This document shows, in pieces, positions 1-8,374 of a stretch of DNA of 64,000 nucleotides; position 1 is the stretch's first letter, and each line of letters begins with the position of its first letter. Position numbers and translations under genes: made by a program. Source of the stretch: Intestinimonas timonensis (lineage in GTDB: Bacteria; Bacillota; Clostridia; Oscillospirales; Oscillospiraceae); assembly GCF_900626145.1 (NCBI RefSeq), contig NZ_LR130817.1, positions 459,643 through 523,642 of the forward strand, given 5' to 3'. The notes beneath the pieces are model-generated. The model saw only the letters and a program-made list of their open reading frames with translations. It did no database searches and was not told where the DNA came from.

Positions 1-1083
1 CCATTCCTCATACTTCATATCCTTGGGCTGTTCCTGATGGCGGAACTTGTAGAGATATTCCTGACACTTGGCATATTTGTCTATCAGTTTGGGGTTGGAC
101 TTGATATGGAACATCAGCTTCCGCACTTCATACTCGAACGCATTATCGCTCCCACCCATCGACGCCAGCTTAACGCGGGCACTATTGCTCCGCATCCGCT
201 CTCTGGCCGGGGCAACGATTTCCTTACGAACAATCTCAAGCAGTCCTGCCGCGTTATTCATGTCGGTCAGATTAAACCAGTTGGCGCTGTTCAGAGCATA
301 AGGTTCTCCCTTGTCGGCGGCGTCCAGCTTCTTCTGCCAAAAGAGTATCTTGGTAGCGTAGCTATCCACACCAAGAGATTTGAACGCATCCTTCTGAATG
401 GAGACCTGACCCAGGAAAGAGAAATCTTTTGCCAGTTCGGAAATTTTCGCGCCGTCCAAATATTCGTCGGCCAGGAAAGACGCCGGCACCACAATCGCCA
501 TAATGCCCAGAGGCTTCAGCAGCTTCGCCGCTTTCAGGCAGTAGTACATCTGAGAGATGATCTCGCCATCCTCCGTCTCCCATTTCAGATTGAACGGAGG
601 GTTGCCCACTACATAGTCAAACCGCATATTCGGCTGATAGAAACGGATATCACGGTGTTCCAGATTAGCGGCAGGGTAAAGGTAGTGTGCTACTTTGTGG
701 GACTTGATGTCCAACTCACAGCCGTAGAAGTTTGCCTCCAGCGGCATGAAGTTACAGAAGTTGGCGATGCCAGAGGTGAGGTCTGCTACCGTTTCGTCCA
801 TAGCAGGGGACAGCGCCTCCATGATAAACTGGCAAAGAGCGGGAGGCGTAAAGAACTGACCGTTCTCGATCTCCTTCTTAGCCTCCGCATACTCATGATA
901 GTTGGCAAAGTCAGAGCGTTTTAGGCCATGCAATCCACCGTCTCCGGTATAGGCATTATAGATATCCTCGCGGGAGATCCCAGACTGTTCGGCCAAATCC
1001 TGGTCTACCAAATAGAGGATCTTGTCGTTCAGCTCCTGTCGGGCTTCCTGGGGAATCGGTTCGTTAAGGTATTGATACTTCAT
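1..1083 (-). CDS. N6-adenine DNA methyltransferase, C-terminus beyond the window
   Basis: 361 codons lie in the window; the gene runs off the left edge. Likely transfers a methyl group from S-adenosylmethionine to adenine N6 in DNA. An NPPF catalytic tetrad is at residues 161-164 and is preceded by a motif-I-like DLTSG at 101-105; the stretch GQFFTPPALCQFI upstream is typical of the HsdM/Eco57I-like N6_Mtase group. The ATG at 1083 follows GCAGGTG. It is the last operon of the left arm and has its own copy of the repeated promoter element at 1158-1192. Because only part is visible, a fused helicase or nuclease domain downstream cannot be excluded. Family assignment is firm; the target site is unknown. 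Confidence 0.85.
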   Translation of the reverse strand, partial: MKYQYLNEPIPQEARQELNDKILYLVDQDLAEQSGISREDIYNAYTGDGGLHGLKRSDFANYHEYAEAKKEIENGQFFTPPALCQFIMEALSPAMDETVADLTSGIANFCNFMPLEANFYGCELDIKSHKVAHYLYPAANLEHRDIRFYQPNMRFDYVVGNPPFNLKWETEDGEIISQMYYCLKAAKLLKPLGIMAIVVPASFLADEYLDGAKISELAKDFSFLGQVSIQKDAFKSLGVDSYATKILFWQKKLDAADKGEPYALNSANWFNLTDMNNAAGLLEIVRKEIVAPARERMRSNSARVKLASMGGSDNAFEYEVRKLMFHIKSNPKLIDKYAKCQEYLYKFRHQEQPKDMKYEEW

Positions 1084-1157
1084 TCTTTCACCTGCTCTAT
1101 CTTTCTTTTTCTGGAGAGAGGCTTTTGTGCGGAGTCCTCTCAGAACCGCGCCCCTCA

Positions 1158-1192
1158 CTTCTATTACAGAAAGAAAAGGGGGATTGCTAACC
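1158..1192 (-). promoter_or_regulatory. Left-arm promoter element, copy 1
   Basis: Matches GGTTAGCA-N14-TCTGTAA with the invariant 14-nt spacer; the distal part is diverged (TAGAAG). It lies about 75 bp before the methyltransferase start and immediately after the stop of the upstream gene. Confidence 0.7.
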
Positions 1193-1194
1193 GG

Positions 1195-1683
1195 TCAGGC
1201 TCTTTTTCTTACCTGATACCACTTTGTAACGCAGTCTCCAAAAAGCGGGCAGGCGCGAGAACAAGGATAATTGACGATCTTCTTTTCATCCAAAAGACAG
1301 GACATACTGTCTCTGGAGGCTCCAAGATCAATCTCACTTTGCCGGAGCAATTTATCCGTAAACCCATTGACATACCTGTTATCATCTCTCACTTTGGCTA
1401 ACTGGAATAGGGTGTAGATACGCTCCGAAAGATCGGGGTCATGTGTGGCATATTGCTGAAGAAGCTGGCGCAGCTCATATCCGGGCTTGTCCGCGCCTGC
1501 AATATAATCGAACAGCGCCTCTCTCAAAATCATCTCCATCAGCTTTCCGGTGTAGTCTTCCTTCGGGCAAGCGCACTCAGCGCTCATGTATGCAGCGATA
1601 GCATCCAACGGCGGAGCATTTTCGCCCGCGAGTTTGCAATGCCCCTTGCAGCACATGATGATATTACAGGTTCTCTGTTCCAT
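1195..1683 (-). CDS. Hypothetical cysteine-rich protein
   Basis: 162 residues, not recognised. Cysteines cluster at the N-terminus (CNIIMCCKGHC), in the middle (ECAC) and at the C-terminus (CSRACPLFGDC), a spacing compatible with zinc or iron-sulfur binding, although no named domain can be assigned. The ATG overlaps the end of the upstream gene by 20 bp, so the two are probably co-transcribed and translationally coupled. The stop sits next to promoter copy 1. Confidence 0.7.
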   Translation of the reverse strand: MEQRTCNIIMCCKGHCKLAGENAPPLDAIAAYMSAECACPKEDYTGKLMEMILREALFDYIAGADKPGYELRQLLQQYATHDPDLSERIYTLFQLAKVRDDNRYVNGFTDKLLRQSEIDLGASRDSMSCLLDEKKIVNYPCSRACPLFGDCVTKWYQVRKRA

Positions 1684-2482
1684 AACCTGCCTCCTCTTTG
1701 CTCAGATAGTTTCTTGTAGCCCTCGCTACATCCTCCAAAAAGCGGCCCCATTCCATATTGCATTCACTTGCCGGCCATTGGTGGAAGTCCCGAAGCATAG
1801 GCCAAACTGTGGCGGAAATTTCCACATCGTTCAGGAGTTTTACCAATGGTACAAAATTGGTAATCCTCAGCCATGCGTGGCAAATATACAGCACCCGTTC
1901 CTCCATGTTAGTGCGCGGATCAATCTTTCCGGTGAAGCGAGTTTCCGAAAAGTAGTCGTTGTGCTTGATATACAGGTCGTCACCTTTTAGGAATAGCTGG
2001 CACTGACATATTCCCTCAAAAGGGACAGAAGCAAATTTCCTAACACCTTTGATTTCTTCCGGCTTGGGGAGCTTGCCGCCTGCGCAAAGCACTTCATATT
2101 CCGATTTCGGAAAAAGAAACTGTTTGCAAAACGCAGCCGGATTAGATAGGGTCTTAGTGATTGGAGCAACCAGCGCCCCGGATTTCCAGAATTGATACTG
2201 GCACAAGTCGTACCACATTCCGTCGCCGATATCTCGGGAAAGCATCGCCAAACAGATGCCCGCCGACGTGTTAAACCTGAGAAGATAAACGGTAGAACCT
2301 TTGCGTTCCGCCGTTTTACAATCGTCGGCGGCAGCAAGCATCCGCTCAATGTACTCCACATGAGATTGGTCGGTATGTTCCGTAATTGTGGCGTCCGGGT
2401 AGCTCTCCTGGGCTTTCTCTTGGGTGGGATAGTAGAGCAGCAAAGTGTGGCTGTCTGCGGTTTGCACCTTAAACCGTTTCAA
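1664..2482 (-). CDS. Hypothetical protein
   Basis: 272 residues, not recognised. I place the start at the TTG at 2482 because GGAGGTGAT lies 3-5 bases upstream, whereas an in-frame TTG further upstream (2497) would lie before the ribosome site. No clear motif; several cysteines and tryptophans are scattered through a mixed alpha/beta-looking sequence. First gene of a two-gene operon driven by promoter copy 2. Confidence 0.65.
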   Translation of the reverse strand: MKRFKVQTADSHTLLLYYPTQEKAQESYPDATITEHTDQSHVEYIERMLAAADDCKTAERKGSTVYLLRFNTSAGICLAMLSRDIGDGMWYDLCQYQFWKSGALVAPITKTLSNPAAFCKQFLFPKSEYEVLCAGGKLPKPEEIKGVRKFASVPFEGICQCQLFLKGDDLYIKHNDYFSETRFTGKIDPRTNMEERVLYICHAWLRITNFVPLVKLLNDVEISATVWPMLRDFHQWPASECNMEWGRFLEDVARATRNYLSKEEAGYGTENL

Positions 2483-2512
2483 AATTATCACCTCCAAAAT
2501 TTTCGTCTCCCG

Positions 2513-2547
2513 CCTTAATTACAGACGGGAGACGACGGATGCTAACC
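2513..2547 (-). promoter_or_regulatory. Left-arm promoter element, copy 2
   Basis: GGTTAGCA-N14-TCTGTAATTA; ends 30 bp before the TTG at 2482. Drives the 2482-to-1195 operon. Confidence 0.75.
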
Positions 2548-3282
2548 TCATCTCTCAATAGTAGCGAGAAGATTTTGGATATGAGCCATTTCTTTGCCCC
2601 GTTCCACCGTTTCACCCCAGAAGCAGTGACCGCAGTATTCCCAAATACCATTCGGCCACTCTCCACCGACCTTACGGAAAGTGGCATAGGTGCTCCGCCA
2701 TTCGCCGGTCTTTTCATCCAGCTTGCTGGAGTACGGCTCGCCCATCTGGGAGCACCGGGTACTCATACAAACAGGTGGCAGACAATCCATTGCATTGTCC
2801 ACTACGGCCTGAGTCACAAAGTCACCGGGCTTTGCGGTGGCATAGTCGAAGTCATCCTCATCTATGACTTCCTTTCCGTCCCAGACCTGCTTGGGCTTGG
2901 GAGCGATGGTGGACACGTCCAGCAGATGAGCGCCAGGGATATTCCGCTTGACCTCCCACACCTCATCCATGTCGCCAACCAAGTTATACAGCTCCTTATG
3001 GCTATGGACGACATTCAGCCGTGACCCAGGCAGGTTATTGGCCTGCTCCGGGAGAGGCACGCCATTGACAGTAGCATGGTAACTGGCAGTGATGTAGGAG
3101 ATCACCTTGAGGAAGTCCGCCAGATTGCTCACACTGCTCATAGCCTCCATAAACTCAGGCCAAGTATGGTCGCAGGCTCCAAGGCCGAAGCGTTCCATTT
3201 CAGCCTTGTCGCCGTTATATTCCTCGGAAACGATATAGCTGTCATTCAGATCGTTCCAGAAAATCACTTTCCGTCTGGTCAT
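2548..3282 (-). CDS. Hypothetical protein
   Basis: 244 residues, not recognised. The start is the ATG at 3282, preceded by GAGGAGG; a longer reading frame upstream lacks a ribosome site. The C-terminal part has CMSTRC and CGHC pairs that could bind a metal. The stop TGA directly abuts promoter copy 2. Last gene of a four-gene operon that starts at 4965. Confidence 0.65.
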   Translation of the reverse strand: MTRRKVIFWNDLNDSYIVSEEYNGDKAEMERFGLGACDHTWPEFMEAMSSVSNLADFLKVISYITASYHATVNGVPLPEQANNLPGSRLNVVHSHKELYNLVGDMDEVWEVKRNIPGAHLLDVSTIAPKPKQVWDGKEVIDEDDFDYATAKPGDFVTQAVVDNAMDCLPPVCMSTRCSQMGEPYSSKLDEKTGEWRSTYATFRKVGGEWPNGIWEYCGHCFWGETVERGKEMAHIQNLLATIER

Positions 3283-3296
3283 AGTATCCTCCTCTG

Positions 3297-3866
3297 TTAA
3301 GGGCGGCACGGCAGCAGAAATGCCGGCTCGTCCCAGTTGACACTATCTTGCTCGTCACGCCCGCACCGCTTATATACCAGCAAGCACGGATACGGAGTCC
3401 GCATTGTGTCGCTGCTCCCCATATAGATGTTACGATACGGCCCAACAGCCTCCAAAATATCCAGATAGCGATAGGCATCGAAGTAACTCGTCATAGGAGC
3501 GCCGTTCTCGTCCTTAGTGGTAACGGTAATCTTCGGGAAAAGAGGCTTCCCCAAACTCTTCATACCTCTCCACTCACGGATGATCTTTTTGCAATCATCC
3601 ACAGTGGGCGGCGAAACAACCAACGGAGCATTCGCGTCCTTGAGATAGTCCTGGACGTACTTATCATACGTTTCTGTCCGATCACCTACGGGGATTCCCT
3701 CGGGCTGTTCCGTAAACAGCACCACCATGGTTCCATCTGTTATGGCAAAATGCTTCTCGCTGGGATGAACACCAGCCAGAGCCTCCGACTGGATTTCGTC
3801 ATATCGGGTCTGCTCCCGCCCTACAATCCGTTGCAGGGCGGAGAGCTGCTTCTTTGTCAGCTTCAT
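3297..3866 (-). CDS. Hypothetical protein
   Basis: 189 residues, not recognised. It begins with a basic helix (MKLTKKQLSALQRIVGREQ) followed by a region with beta-strand character. ATG overlaps the upstream stop in an ATGA arrangement after GAGGAGG, which implies translational coupling. Part of the 4965-to-2548 operon. Confidence 0.65.
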   Translation of the reverse strand: MKLTKKQLSALQRIVGREQTRYDEIQSEALAGVHPSEKHFAITDGTMVVLFTEQPEGIPVGDRTETYDKYVQDYLKDANAPLVVSPPTVDDCKKIIREWRGMKSLGKPLFPKITVTTKDENGAPMTSYFDAYRYLDILEAVGPYRNIYMGSSDTMRTPYPCLLVYKRCGRDEQDSVNWDEPAFLLPCRP

Positions 3867-4834
3867 GCCGGGTTCCTCCTCAAATACTGTTCCACAAACT
3901 CCTGGACAAAAGCGGCGCTGCGAAACTTGATATCCACACGACCATTTTTGAACAGCTTGATACTTTTGATCTTGTTCATGTGAGCGATCTCAAACTGGTT
4001 TTCCTGAGTATCGTATTTGAAAAGTTCCGGGAACCACTGTGCGCCACCCTTGAACTTTCCAACCTCGTAATGTACCAGCGCATCCAGAATGGTCTTCAAG
4101 GACTGGCTGGGCTTATACTCAGAGACAGGGTTGCTCATCCACTTGTTTTCATCACAATATACCCACGATCCAGTCAGACGGAGCACATCGTTCTTGATCT
4201 CGAACTCTTCCTCATACTGATCAGAACGCCAGTTTCTGTGATGAGACGTATCCCAGCACAACCGGAGAAATTCATTCATGGCTCGCTCCTGGAATGAGAA
4301 TCCGCCCAGCTGCACAAAGATCTCATCCACGATCTGTTCATACCGGAGAGGGAGAGTACGTAAGGACTGTTCAAACTTATCCTTTTCGACCTTATAGGCG
4401 TCCAGCTCCTGCCGATAAGAGGCGATCTCGTCTTCGCTCATGCTTCTGTATCCACCCCAGGGCAAATTCGGCTCCTTCGGGCCGGTGGGAATGAGATGCT
4501 CCTCAATCTCGCGCTCGTCCAGCTCGACACTGTACTTGCGGCTGAAATAATTGACGACAGTTGAAATGAATGTGCGGTTTCTCTTCTTCATGGTGTCGTA
4601 AACACCGTCTACGTTGCAATCACCGCCCACATACCGGTCGATAAAGTCTTCGTCTGCGGTCAGGATTCCAGCCTGCTCTGCCTTGGCTGCGGCCATCGCC
4701 TCAGCAACCTTCTGGAGCGCCGGCCCAGCCTTATCAAAGGCTTCCTGCTGGCGGAGACAAAATGCCTTGTCATCCTCGGAAATTCTGTTGTCCGCCTTGA
4801 TCTCGACGGCGGAGAACTTCTCCATCAAACTCAT
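3863..4834 (-). CDS. Hypothetical protein, DUF4942-like C-terminus
   Basis: 323 residues. The C-terminal segment (IKLFKNGRVDIKF followed by FVQEFVEQYL) resembles what I recall of the DUF4942 family, which occurs in Clostridia mobile elements, sometimes beside methyltransferases; this is from memory and uncertain. The N-terminus is charged and helical. It starts in an ATGA overlap with a 44-codon gene upstream and ends in an ATGA overlap with the next gene. Confidence 0.6.
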   Translation of the reverse strand: MSLMEKFSAVEIKADNRISEDDKAFCLRQQEAFDKAGPALQKVAEAMAAAKAEQAGILTADEDFIDRYVGGDCNVDGVYDTMKKRNRTFISTVVNYFSRKYSVELDEREIEEHLIPTGPKEPNLPWGGYRSMSEDEIASYRQELDAYKVEKDKFEQSLRTLPLRYEQIVDEIFVQLGGFSFQERAMNEFLRLCWDTSHHRNWRSDQYEEEFEIKNDVLRLTGSWVYCDENKWMSNPVSEYKPSQSLKTILDALVHYEVGKFKGGAQWFPELFKYDTQENQFEIAHMNKIKSIKLFKNGRVDIKFRSAAFVQEFVEQYLRRNPA

Positions 4835-4965
4835 CTTTCTTCCTCACTTTCATTTTTGTTGTATCTACGAACAACGGTATCGGAGTATTTGTTGGCGTGC
4901 CTCACGGCCACGTGTTCCAAAATCAGCTTCACGGCCACAAGGACAAGCCCAAAGAGGATTTCCAT
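4831..4965 (-). CDS. Small membrane protein (44 residues)
   Basis: A short ORF with GAGGTGG seven bases before its ATG, ending in an ATGA overlap with the 323-residue gene. Residues 2-20 are hydrophobic (ILFGLVLVAVKLILEHVAV), then the sequence becomes basic and acidic, so a single N-terminal membrane helix with a cytoplasmic tail is likely. It is the first gene after promoter copy 3. The ribosome site plus coupling makes it convincing despite the size. Confidence 0.65.
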   Translation of the reverse strand: MEILFGLVLVAVKLILEHVAVRHANKYSDTVVRRYNKNESEEER

Positions 4966-5020
4966 ATCAGCCACCTCACTTTATGGGGTGAGGCTTTTTA
5001 TAGTGGAGCCTCCCAGACCA

Positions 5021-5055
5021 CTACATTTTCAGAATGAAACTACTATTTGCTAACC
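5021..5055 (-). promoter_or_regulatory. Left-arm promoter element, copy 3 (variant)
   Basis: GGTTAGCA-N14-TCTGAAAATGTAG: same spacing but GAA instead of GTAA in the distal box, the most diverged distal box of the set. The TAG of its GGTTAGC is the stop codon of the upstream gene (5050-5052). The roughly 55-nt leader contains a partial hairpin (AGGCT/AGCCT). Confidence 0.65.
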
Positions 5056-5613
5056 TTCCGCCCGAAAGTTTTTGTTGAACTGTTCCTTATAGGCAGCAAC
5101 GCCGTTCCAGTCATCATACACGACCTTTTCCGTCTGATCTCCCAGCTGGAAAATCAGGTTGGGTCTCGGCTCTCTACCATCCTCCGGTACCCGGCGCTCG
5201 CCGCACAGATACCACTTGGCAAAACGCTGGTTGGCGTGTACCTCGCGCAGATAGTAACGATGTGTCTCGACACCCCGGTAAACCTCTCGGCCTGTTCCGT
5301 CTTCGATGCCGACAAACATAACCTTGATGACTTTCTCAGGATTGCGTTCCAGATCGTTGTACCAGGAATTTTGAGAACACTTCATAAACCACTCGTCGCA
5401 GACCTCAGAGTGTTCCAGCTTTGCGTGCTGTTCGATATAGGCCAGCCCCAGCCGGTCGAACTCATCCTGTTTCATGAAGGACTCTGCCACGTGTCCGGCG
5501 TCATCCTGACATATCAGCTTTACACGGTCTGCCAGACACGCCTCGGCGTTCATTCCGACGGCATTGAATTTTTCGTAATCCTGTGGGGTTATGACAGCAA
5601 CCGTAATCTTCAT
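5050..5613 (-). CDS. Hypothetical protein
   Basis: 187 residues, not recognised. ATG follows AAGGAGGT by six bases. Mixed charged sequence with no obvious motif. Its TAG stop is embedded in the conserved GGTTAGC of promoter copy 3, so the end of this gene and the next promoter are fused. Third gene of the operon from promoter copy 4. Confidence 0.65.
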   Translation of the reverse strand: MKITVAVITPQDYEKFNAVGMNAEACLADRVKLICQDDAGHVAESFMKQDEFDRLGLAYIEQHAKLEHSEVCDEWFMKCSQNSWYNDLERNPEKVIKVMFVGIEDGTGREVYRGVETHRYYLREVHANQRFAKWYLCGERRVPEDGREPRPNLIFQLGDQTEKVVYDDWNGVAAYKEQFNKNFRAEG

Positions 5614-5664
5614 ACTGCTACCTCCTTATACTCAAATCTTAACGGTTCCACTCGGGCTATCCAA

Positions 5665-5895
5665 TCAGGGGTTCCGTTCATCGGCAAAAACATAGTGGGG
5701 AGAATAGAGGCTCCCAGCATTCTTGATGTAGTATCTCTTTCGGTTGAACGTGATGTACTGTCTTCCGCCATCATCTATGATCGGCCTTAACTTTTCTGTA
5801 ATACCATCAGAAACAAGTAGCTTTGCATAGGGGAGAACTCTCTTGTTCCCAAATATCGGAATTGTGTAATCGCATATTTTCTTAATGACTAACAT
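5665..5895 (-). CDS. Small hypothetical protein
   Basis: 76 residues, not recognised; basic and aromatic (FNRKRYYIKNAGSLYSPHYVF). ATG preceded by AAGGAG at normal spacing. Lies between the SLOG-fold gene and the 187-residue gene in one operon. Confidence 0.6.
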   Translation of the reverse strand: MLVIKKICDYTIPIFGNKRVLPYAKLLVSDGITEKLRPIIDDGGRQYITFNRKRYYIKNAGSLYSPHYVFADERNP

Positions 5896-5907
5896 ATCTC
5901 TGTCTCC

Positions 5908-6261
5908 TTAATATCGCTTGACCCGCACTTTCAAACCGTACCTCTTGGCAAGCTCGATCATGTGCTTGGTGCCACGACTTTCACCGTTCCAGAATGCGGC
6001 CAGAGCGTCGGCGTTCTGTGCCATCTGCTCATTGCGTAGGTATCCAGCTCGCTTGCCGTATAATTTCCACTGGGCGGGGTAATAGTCAATGGCGTATCCC
6101 TTTTCCATGGCATACTGTTCACCCAGCGTATCAGCACCCTTGGCCTGTCCACAAACAACGGTGATCTCATCCGTAATATTGCAAAGCAGTTTATCCATGG
6201 TCGCTTTCAAAAGCTGGTAGTCATCAAAGTCTCGCCCTCCGGCGATGATAACTCGAAACAC
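5908..6261 (-). CDS. DUF2493 / SLOG-fold (YspA-like) protein
   Basis: 117 residues. IIAGGRDF at the N-terminus, GQAKGADTLGEQYA in the middle and a C-terminal WNGESRGTKHMIELAKRYG are the hallmark segments of the DprA/SLOG Rossmann-type family DUF2493, which is thought to bind nucleotide-derived ligands. I chose the GTG at 6261 because GGAGG lies eight bases upstream and the protein then begins like its relatives; an in-frame GTG nine bases earlier overlaps the ribosome site. First gene of a three-gene operon. The exact ligand is unknown. Confidence 0.85.
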   Translation of the reverse strand: MFRVIIAGGRDFDDYQLLKATMDKLLCNITDEITVVCGQAKGADTLGEQYAMEKGYAIDYYPAQWKLYGKRAGYLRNEQMAQNADALAAFWNGESRGTKHMIELAKRYGLKVRVKRY

Positions 6262-6277
6262 ATTGACCACCTCCTCA

Positions 6278-6312
6278 CTATATTTACAGACCGTTAGTGT
6301 TCCTTGCTAACC
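6278..6312 (-). promoter_or_regulatory. Left-arm promoter element, copy 4
   Basis: GGTTAGCA-N14-TCTGTAAATATAG. It overlaps the last codons of the upstream gene (6294-6312). Drives the SLOG-fold operon. Confidence 0.8.
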
Positions 6313-6647
6313 AAAGCAATCAACTTTTCCAGCTGCTGTGCGACTGGATCAGTGATCGTCACCAGTGCATAATCCCGTTTGTAGTAAGGTTTACGGTGCT
6401 CTTTATCAGTGTACCAGCGGTATGTATGAATGTTGGATTCCGCGTACTCCCGTCGCGCCCAGGCTGTTATACGTTCCACCTCGGCAACAAACACTCCGCC
6501 GGATTGACTGTTACTCTTCCGATAGACTCGGAACATATATCCATACTCACCCTGACCTGCAATACTCGAATTGGCCTGCTCATCCAAAGGAGCGGGACGT
6601 TACCGCCCCAGCTCCACCAGCTCATAAACATACTTGGGGATTTTCAT
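6294..6647 (-). pseudogene. Small Clostridia-phage family protein interrupted by an in-frame TAA
   Basis: Reading starts at the ATG at 6647 (GGAGG upstream; ATGA overlap with the previous gene) with MKIPKYVYELVELGR, then meets TAA at 6600-6602, and continues open in the same frame to 6294 (last residues LVSKEH). The N-terminal MKIPKYV and the downstream AEVERI..W..RE and YYKRDYALVTITDPV segments both belong, as I remember it, to one family common in Clostridia phages, so the gene appears split by a single stop. Alternatives: translation restarts at an internal ATG (MFRVYR) or at a TTG (6587), or there is a base error. Confidence 0.55.
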
Positions 6648-6937
6648 GCCACATCCTCCTTCTCAAAGTAGAACGGGACGCCGGCTTGGAAGGGATAAAT
6701 CGTGAAATCGTGGTCGCTCCACACTCGCATTGCATGACGGCAAGGCTTATCCTTGGGAAGAACAATCCGCTTCTTGCCGCCAAACATGATTTCGATATGA
6801 TCGTCGGCGTATCGGTTCTCAACTTCCAGCAGCTTGAAGATATAGGACTTTGCGGTTTCCTTGACTTCCATGACATACCGATAGGCTTGAAAGACATTGC
6901 CATCATGCTCGGATTTGTAACGTCCAGGCCGTAACAT
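6644..6937 (-). CDS. Hypothetical protein
   Basis: 97 residues, not recognised. The ATG at 6937 lies six bases after GAGGTG; an in-frame GTG two codons upstream overlaps that site and is less likely. The sequence suggests a small beta-rich fold (KRIVLPKDKPCRHAM, FTIYPFQAGVPFYF). Coupled by ATGA overlap to the interrupted gene downstream. Confidence 0.65.
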   Translation of the reverse strand: MLRPGRYKSEHDGNVFQAYRYVMEVKETAKSYIFKLLEVENRYADDHIEIMFGGKKRIVLPKDKPCRHAMRVWSDHDFTIYPFQAGVPFYFEKEDVA

Positions 6938-6946
6938 AAACACACC

Positions 6947-7243
6947 TCACTTTTGAATAACTAAGGGAGTATAGAGCCTCCCGTCTTGAATATATGAGCC
7001 ATCGTTAATGAACTCGAATTTGGTAGCATGGACTCTATTGACCTCGGCCATAACCTGCTCCCAAGTGAGGCTCCCACGATCAATGTAGATTTTCCAAAGA
7101 GCGCCGCCACCGACAAATTCATACTCTTTGAAAATTACATGAGGGAGACAGCACATTTTCAAACAGGTATCCAGCCGGTCAACATCTCTCTGGTTCTGAT
7201 ATTTAACGACCATCAGCCGTCGCTTTTGGCTTATGCGTTTCAT
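6947..7243 (-). CDS. Hypothetical protein
   Basis: 98 residues, not recognised. ATG preceded by GGAGGTGA. Basic N-terminus (MKRISQKRRLMVVKY), then CLKMCC and a C-terminal RLYTPLVI segment. First gene after promoter copy 5. Confidence 0.65.
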   Translation of the reverse strand: MKRISQKRRLMVVKYQNQRDVDRLDTCLKMCCLPHVIFKEYEFVGGGALWKIYIDRGSLTWEQVMAEVNRVHATKFEFINDGSYIQDGRLYTPLVIQK

Positions 7244-7258
7244 ATACTCACCTCCACA

Positions 7259-7293
7259 CTGTATTTACAAATCGTTCTGTAATTTTGCTAACC
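7259..7293 (-). promoter_or_regulatory. Left-arm promoter element, copy 5
   Basis: GGTTAGCA-N14-TTTGTAAATACAG, one mismatch in the distal box. Starts directly after the poly-T of the terminator at 7294-7332, a clean terminator-promoter junction. Confidence 0.8.
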
Positions 7294-7332
7294 AAAAAAA
7301 CGAGACGGGATAGATTTCTCCATCCCGTCTCG
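7294..7332 (-). terminator. Intrinsic terminator of the DUF932 gene
   Basis: On the minus strand an 11-bp perfect stem (CGAGACGGGAT with ATCCCGTCTCG) is followed by seven T. It ends at the first base of promoter copy 5. Confidence 0.85.
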
Positions 7333-7340
7333 TTCTGTTC

Positions 7341-8285
7341 TTATCGTGCGCCAACGCCTGCCAGCAGAGAGGCCATCTTGTCCATCATGGCATGGCCATC
7401 CATGATTCGGCCCCAGTTGTTCTCCTGGTAGTTGGAGGTCATGCGGCGGGGAGCGGTATGTCCAACCATGTCGCTCATCGCGTTCAGTGCGCCCCAGGCA
7501 GTCCCCTTGAACTTGAGAATGTCCGGCGCAAAATAGCAGATCATGTACTCTTCACGGGCTTTCGTCGCGTTCCGCTTTTCACGCTCGCTCATATCCTCCG
7601 TGGCCGGGAACATCTCGTCCAGAATTTTGGCGATCTGCTCATCGGTGACGGTCTTGTTCACCATCTGGTCGGCGTACACAGCCAGCTTGTCCATGTACTT
7701 ATTCGCCATGTCCAGACACATCCGCGCCTCCTGGAGCTTGGCCTGAATGTCGCCGGTATGCCGGACAGACCACGCACGCTTTGCGCCGTTCAGTGCGATG
7801 TTCAGAGTGTTGTTGCAAACCACCCGGATAGGCGTCATACACACGCGGATAGCGCCGCTGCCGTCGTGGGTGTTGGAGAAGCACAGATACGGCTCGGTCT
7901 TATCGCCGACGATCTCCGTATCGGGCAGTTTTGCCAGCAACCAAATCTTCCGGCCACCCATAAGGCTTCCCGCCGTCTCATAGTGAACCTGACCCTCTCC
8001 GCCAATCAGAGCGTCGGTGAACGCAAATGCCTCCGCATTCTGCACCACCTGATACCGGTCACTGACCACGCCCAGCACCGCACCGTCGCTGCTCCGCACA
8101 TTAGCGAAGAAGTTATCCACCTTGCGCCCGCCGCAAACCTGAATGGGCTTGCGCTGCACAGTCCAATCCAGACCAGCCAGCCGAAGTGCATCGGCACTGG
8201 TCGGCGCTTCCTCAACCTGAGTACCCAGGCCATGCCAGGGTTTCTCGCGTCCAGCATAGAACATACTCTCAACATTCGCAGACAT
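7341..8285 (-). CDS. DUF932 phage/plasmid-like protein
   Basis: 314 residues, normal length for the DUF932 (TIGR03299) family found in phages and plasmids. Diagnostic segments are WHGLGTQVEEAPTSADAL near the N-terminus, VVSDRYQVVQNAEAFAF, and a central IRVVCNNTLNIAL. Function is not established; members often sit in early phage regions and have been linked to DNA metabolism or host take-over. ATG preceded by AGGAGG. It is a single-gene unit with its own promoter (copy 6) and terminator. Confidence 0.9.
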   Translation of the reverse strand: MSANVESMFYAGREKPWHGLGTQVEEAPTSADALRLAGLDWTVQRKPIQVCGGRKVDNFFANVRSSDGAVLGVVSDRYQVVQNAEAFAFTDALIGGEGQVHYETAGSLMGGRKIWLLAKLPDTEIVGDKTEPYLCFSNTHDGSGAIRVCMTPIRVVCNNTLNIALNGAKRAWSVRHTGDIQAKLQEARMCLDMANKYMDKLAVYADQMVNKTVTDEQIAKILDEMFPATEDMSEREKRNATKAREEYMICYFAPDILKFKGTAWGALNAMSDMVGHTAPRRMTSNYQENNWGRIMDGHAMMDKMASLLAGVGAR

Positions 8286-8333
8286 TTTTACGTACCTCCT
8301 AAATTTTGTTCTCGTTTGTTTTTTCTCCGGTCA

Positions 8334-8368
8334 CTATACTTACAGAAAAGAACTGCGTTTTGCTAACC
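8334..8368 (-). promoter_or_regulatory. Left-arm promoter element, copy 6
   Basis: GGTTAGCA-N14-TCTGTAAGTATAG; drives the DUF932 gene with a leader of about 45 nt. Confidence 0.8.
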
Positions 8369-8374
8369 GTCTGT

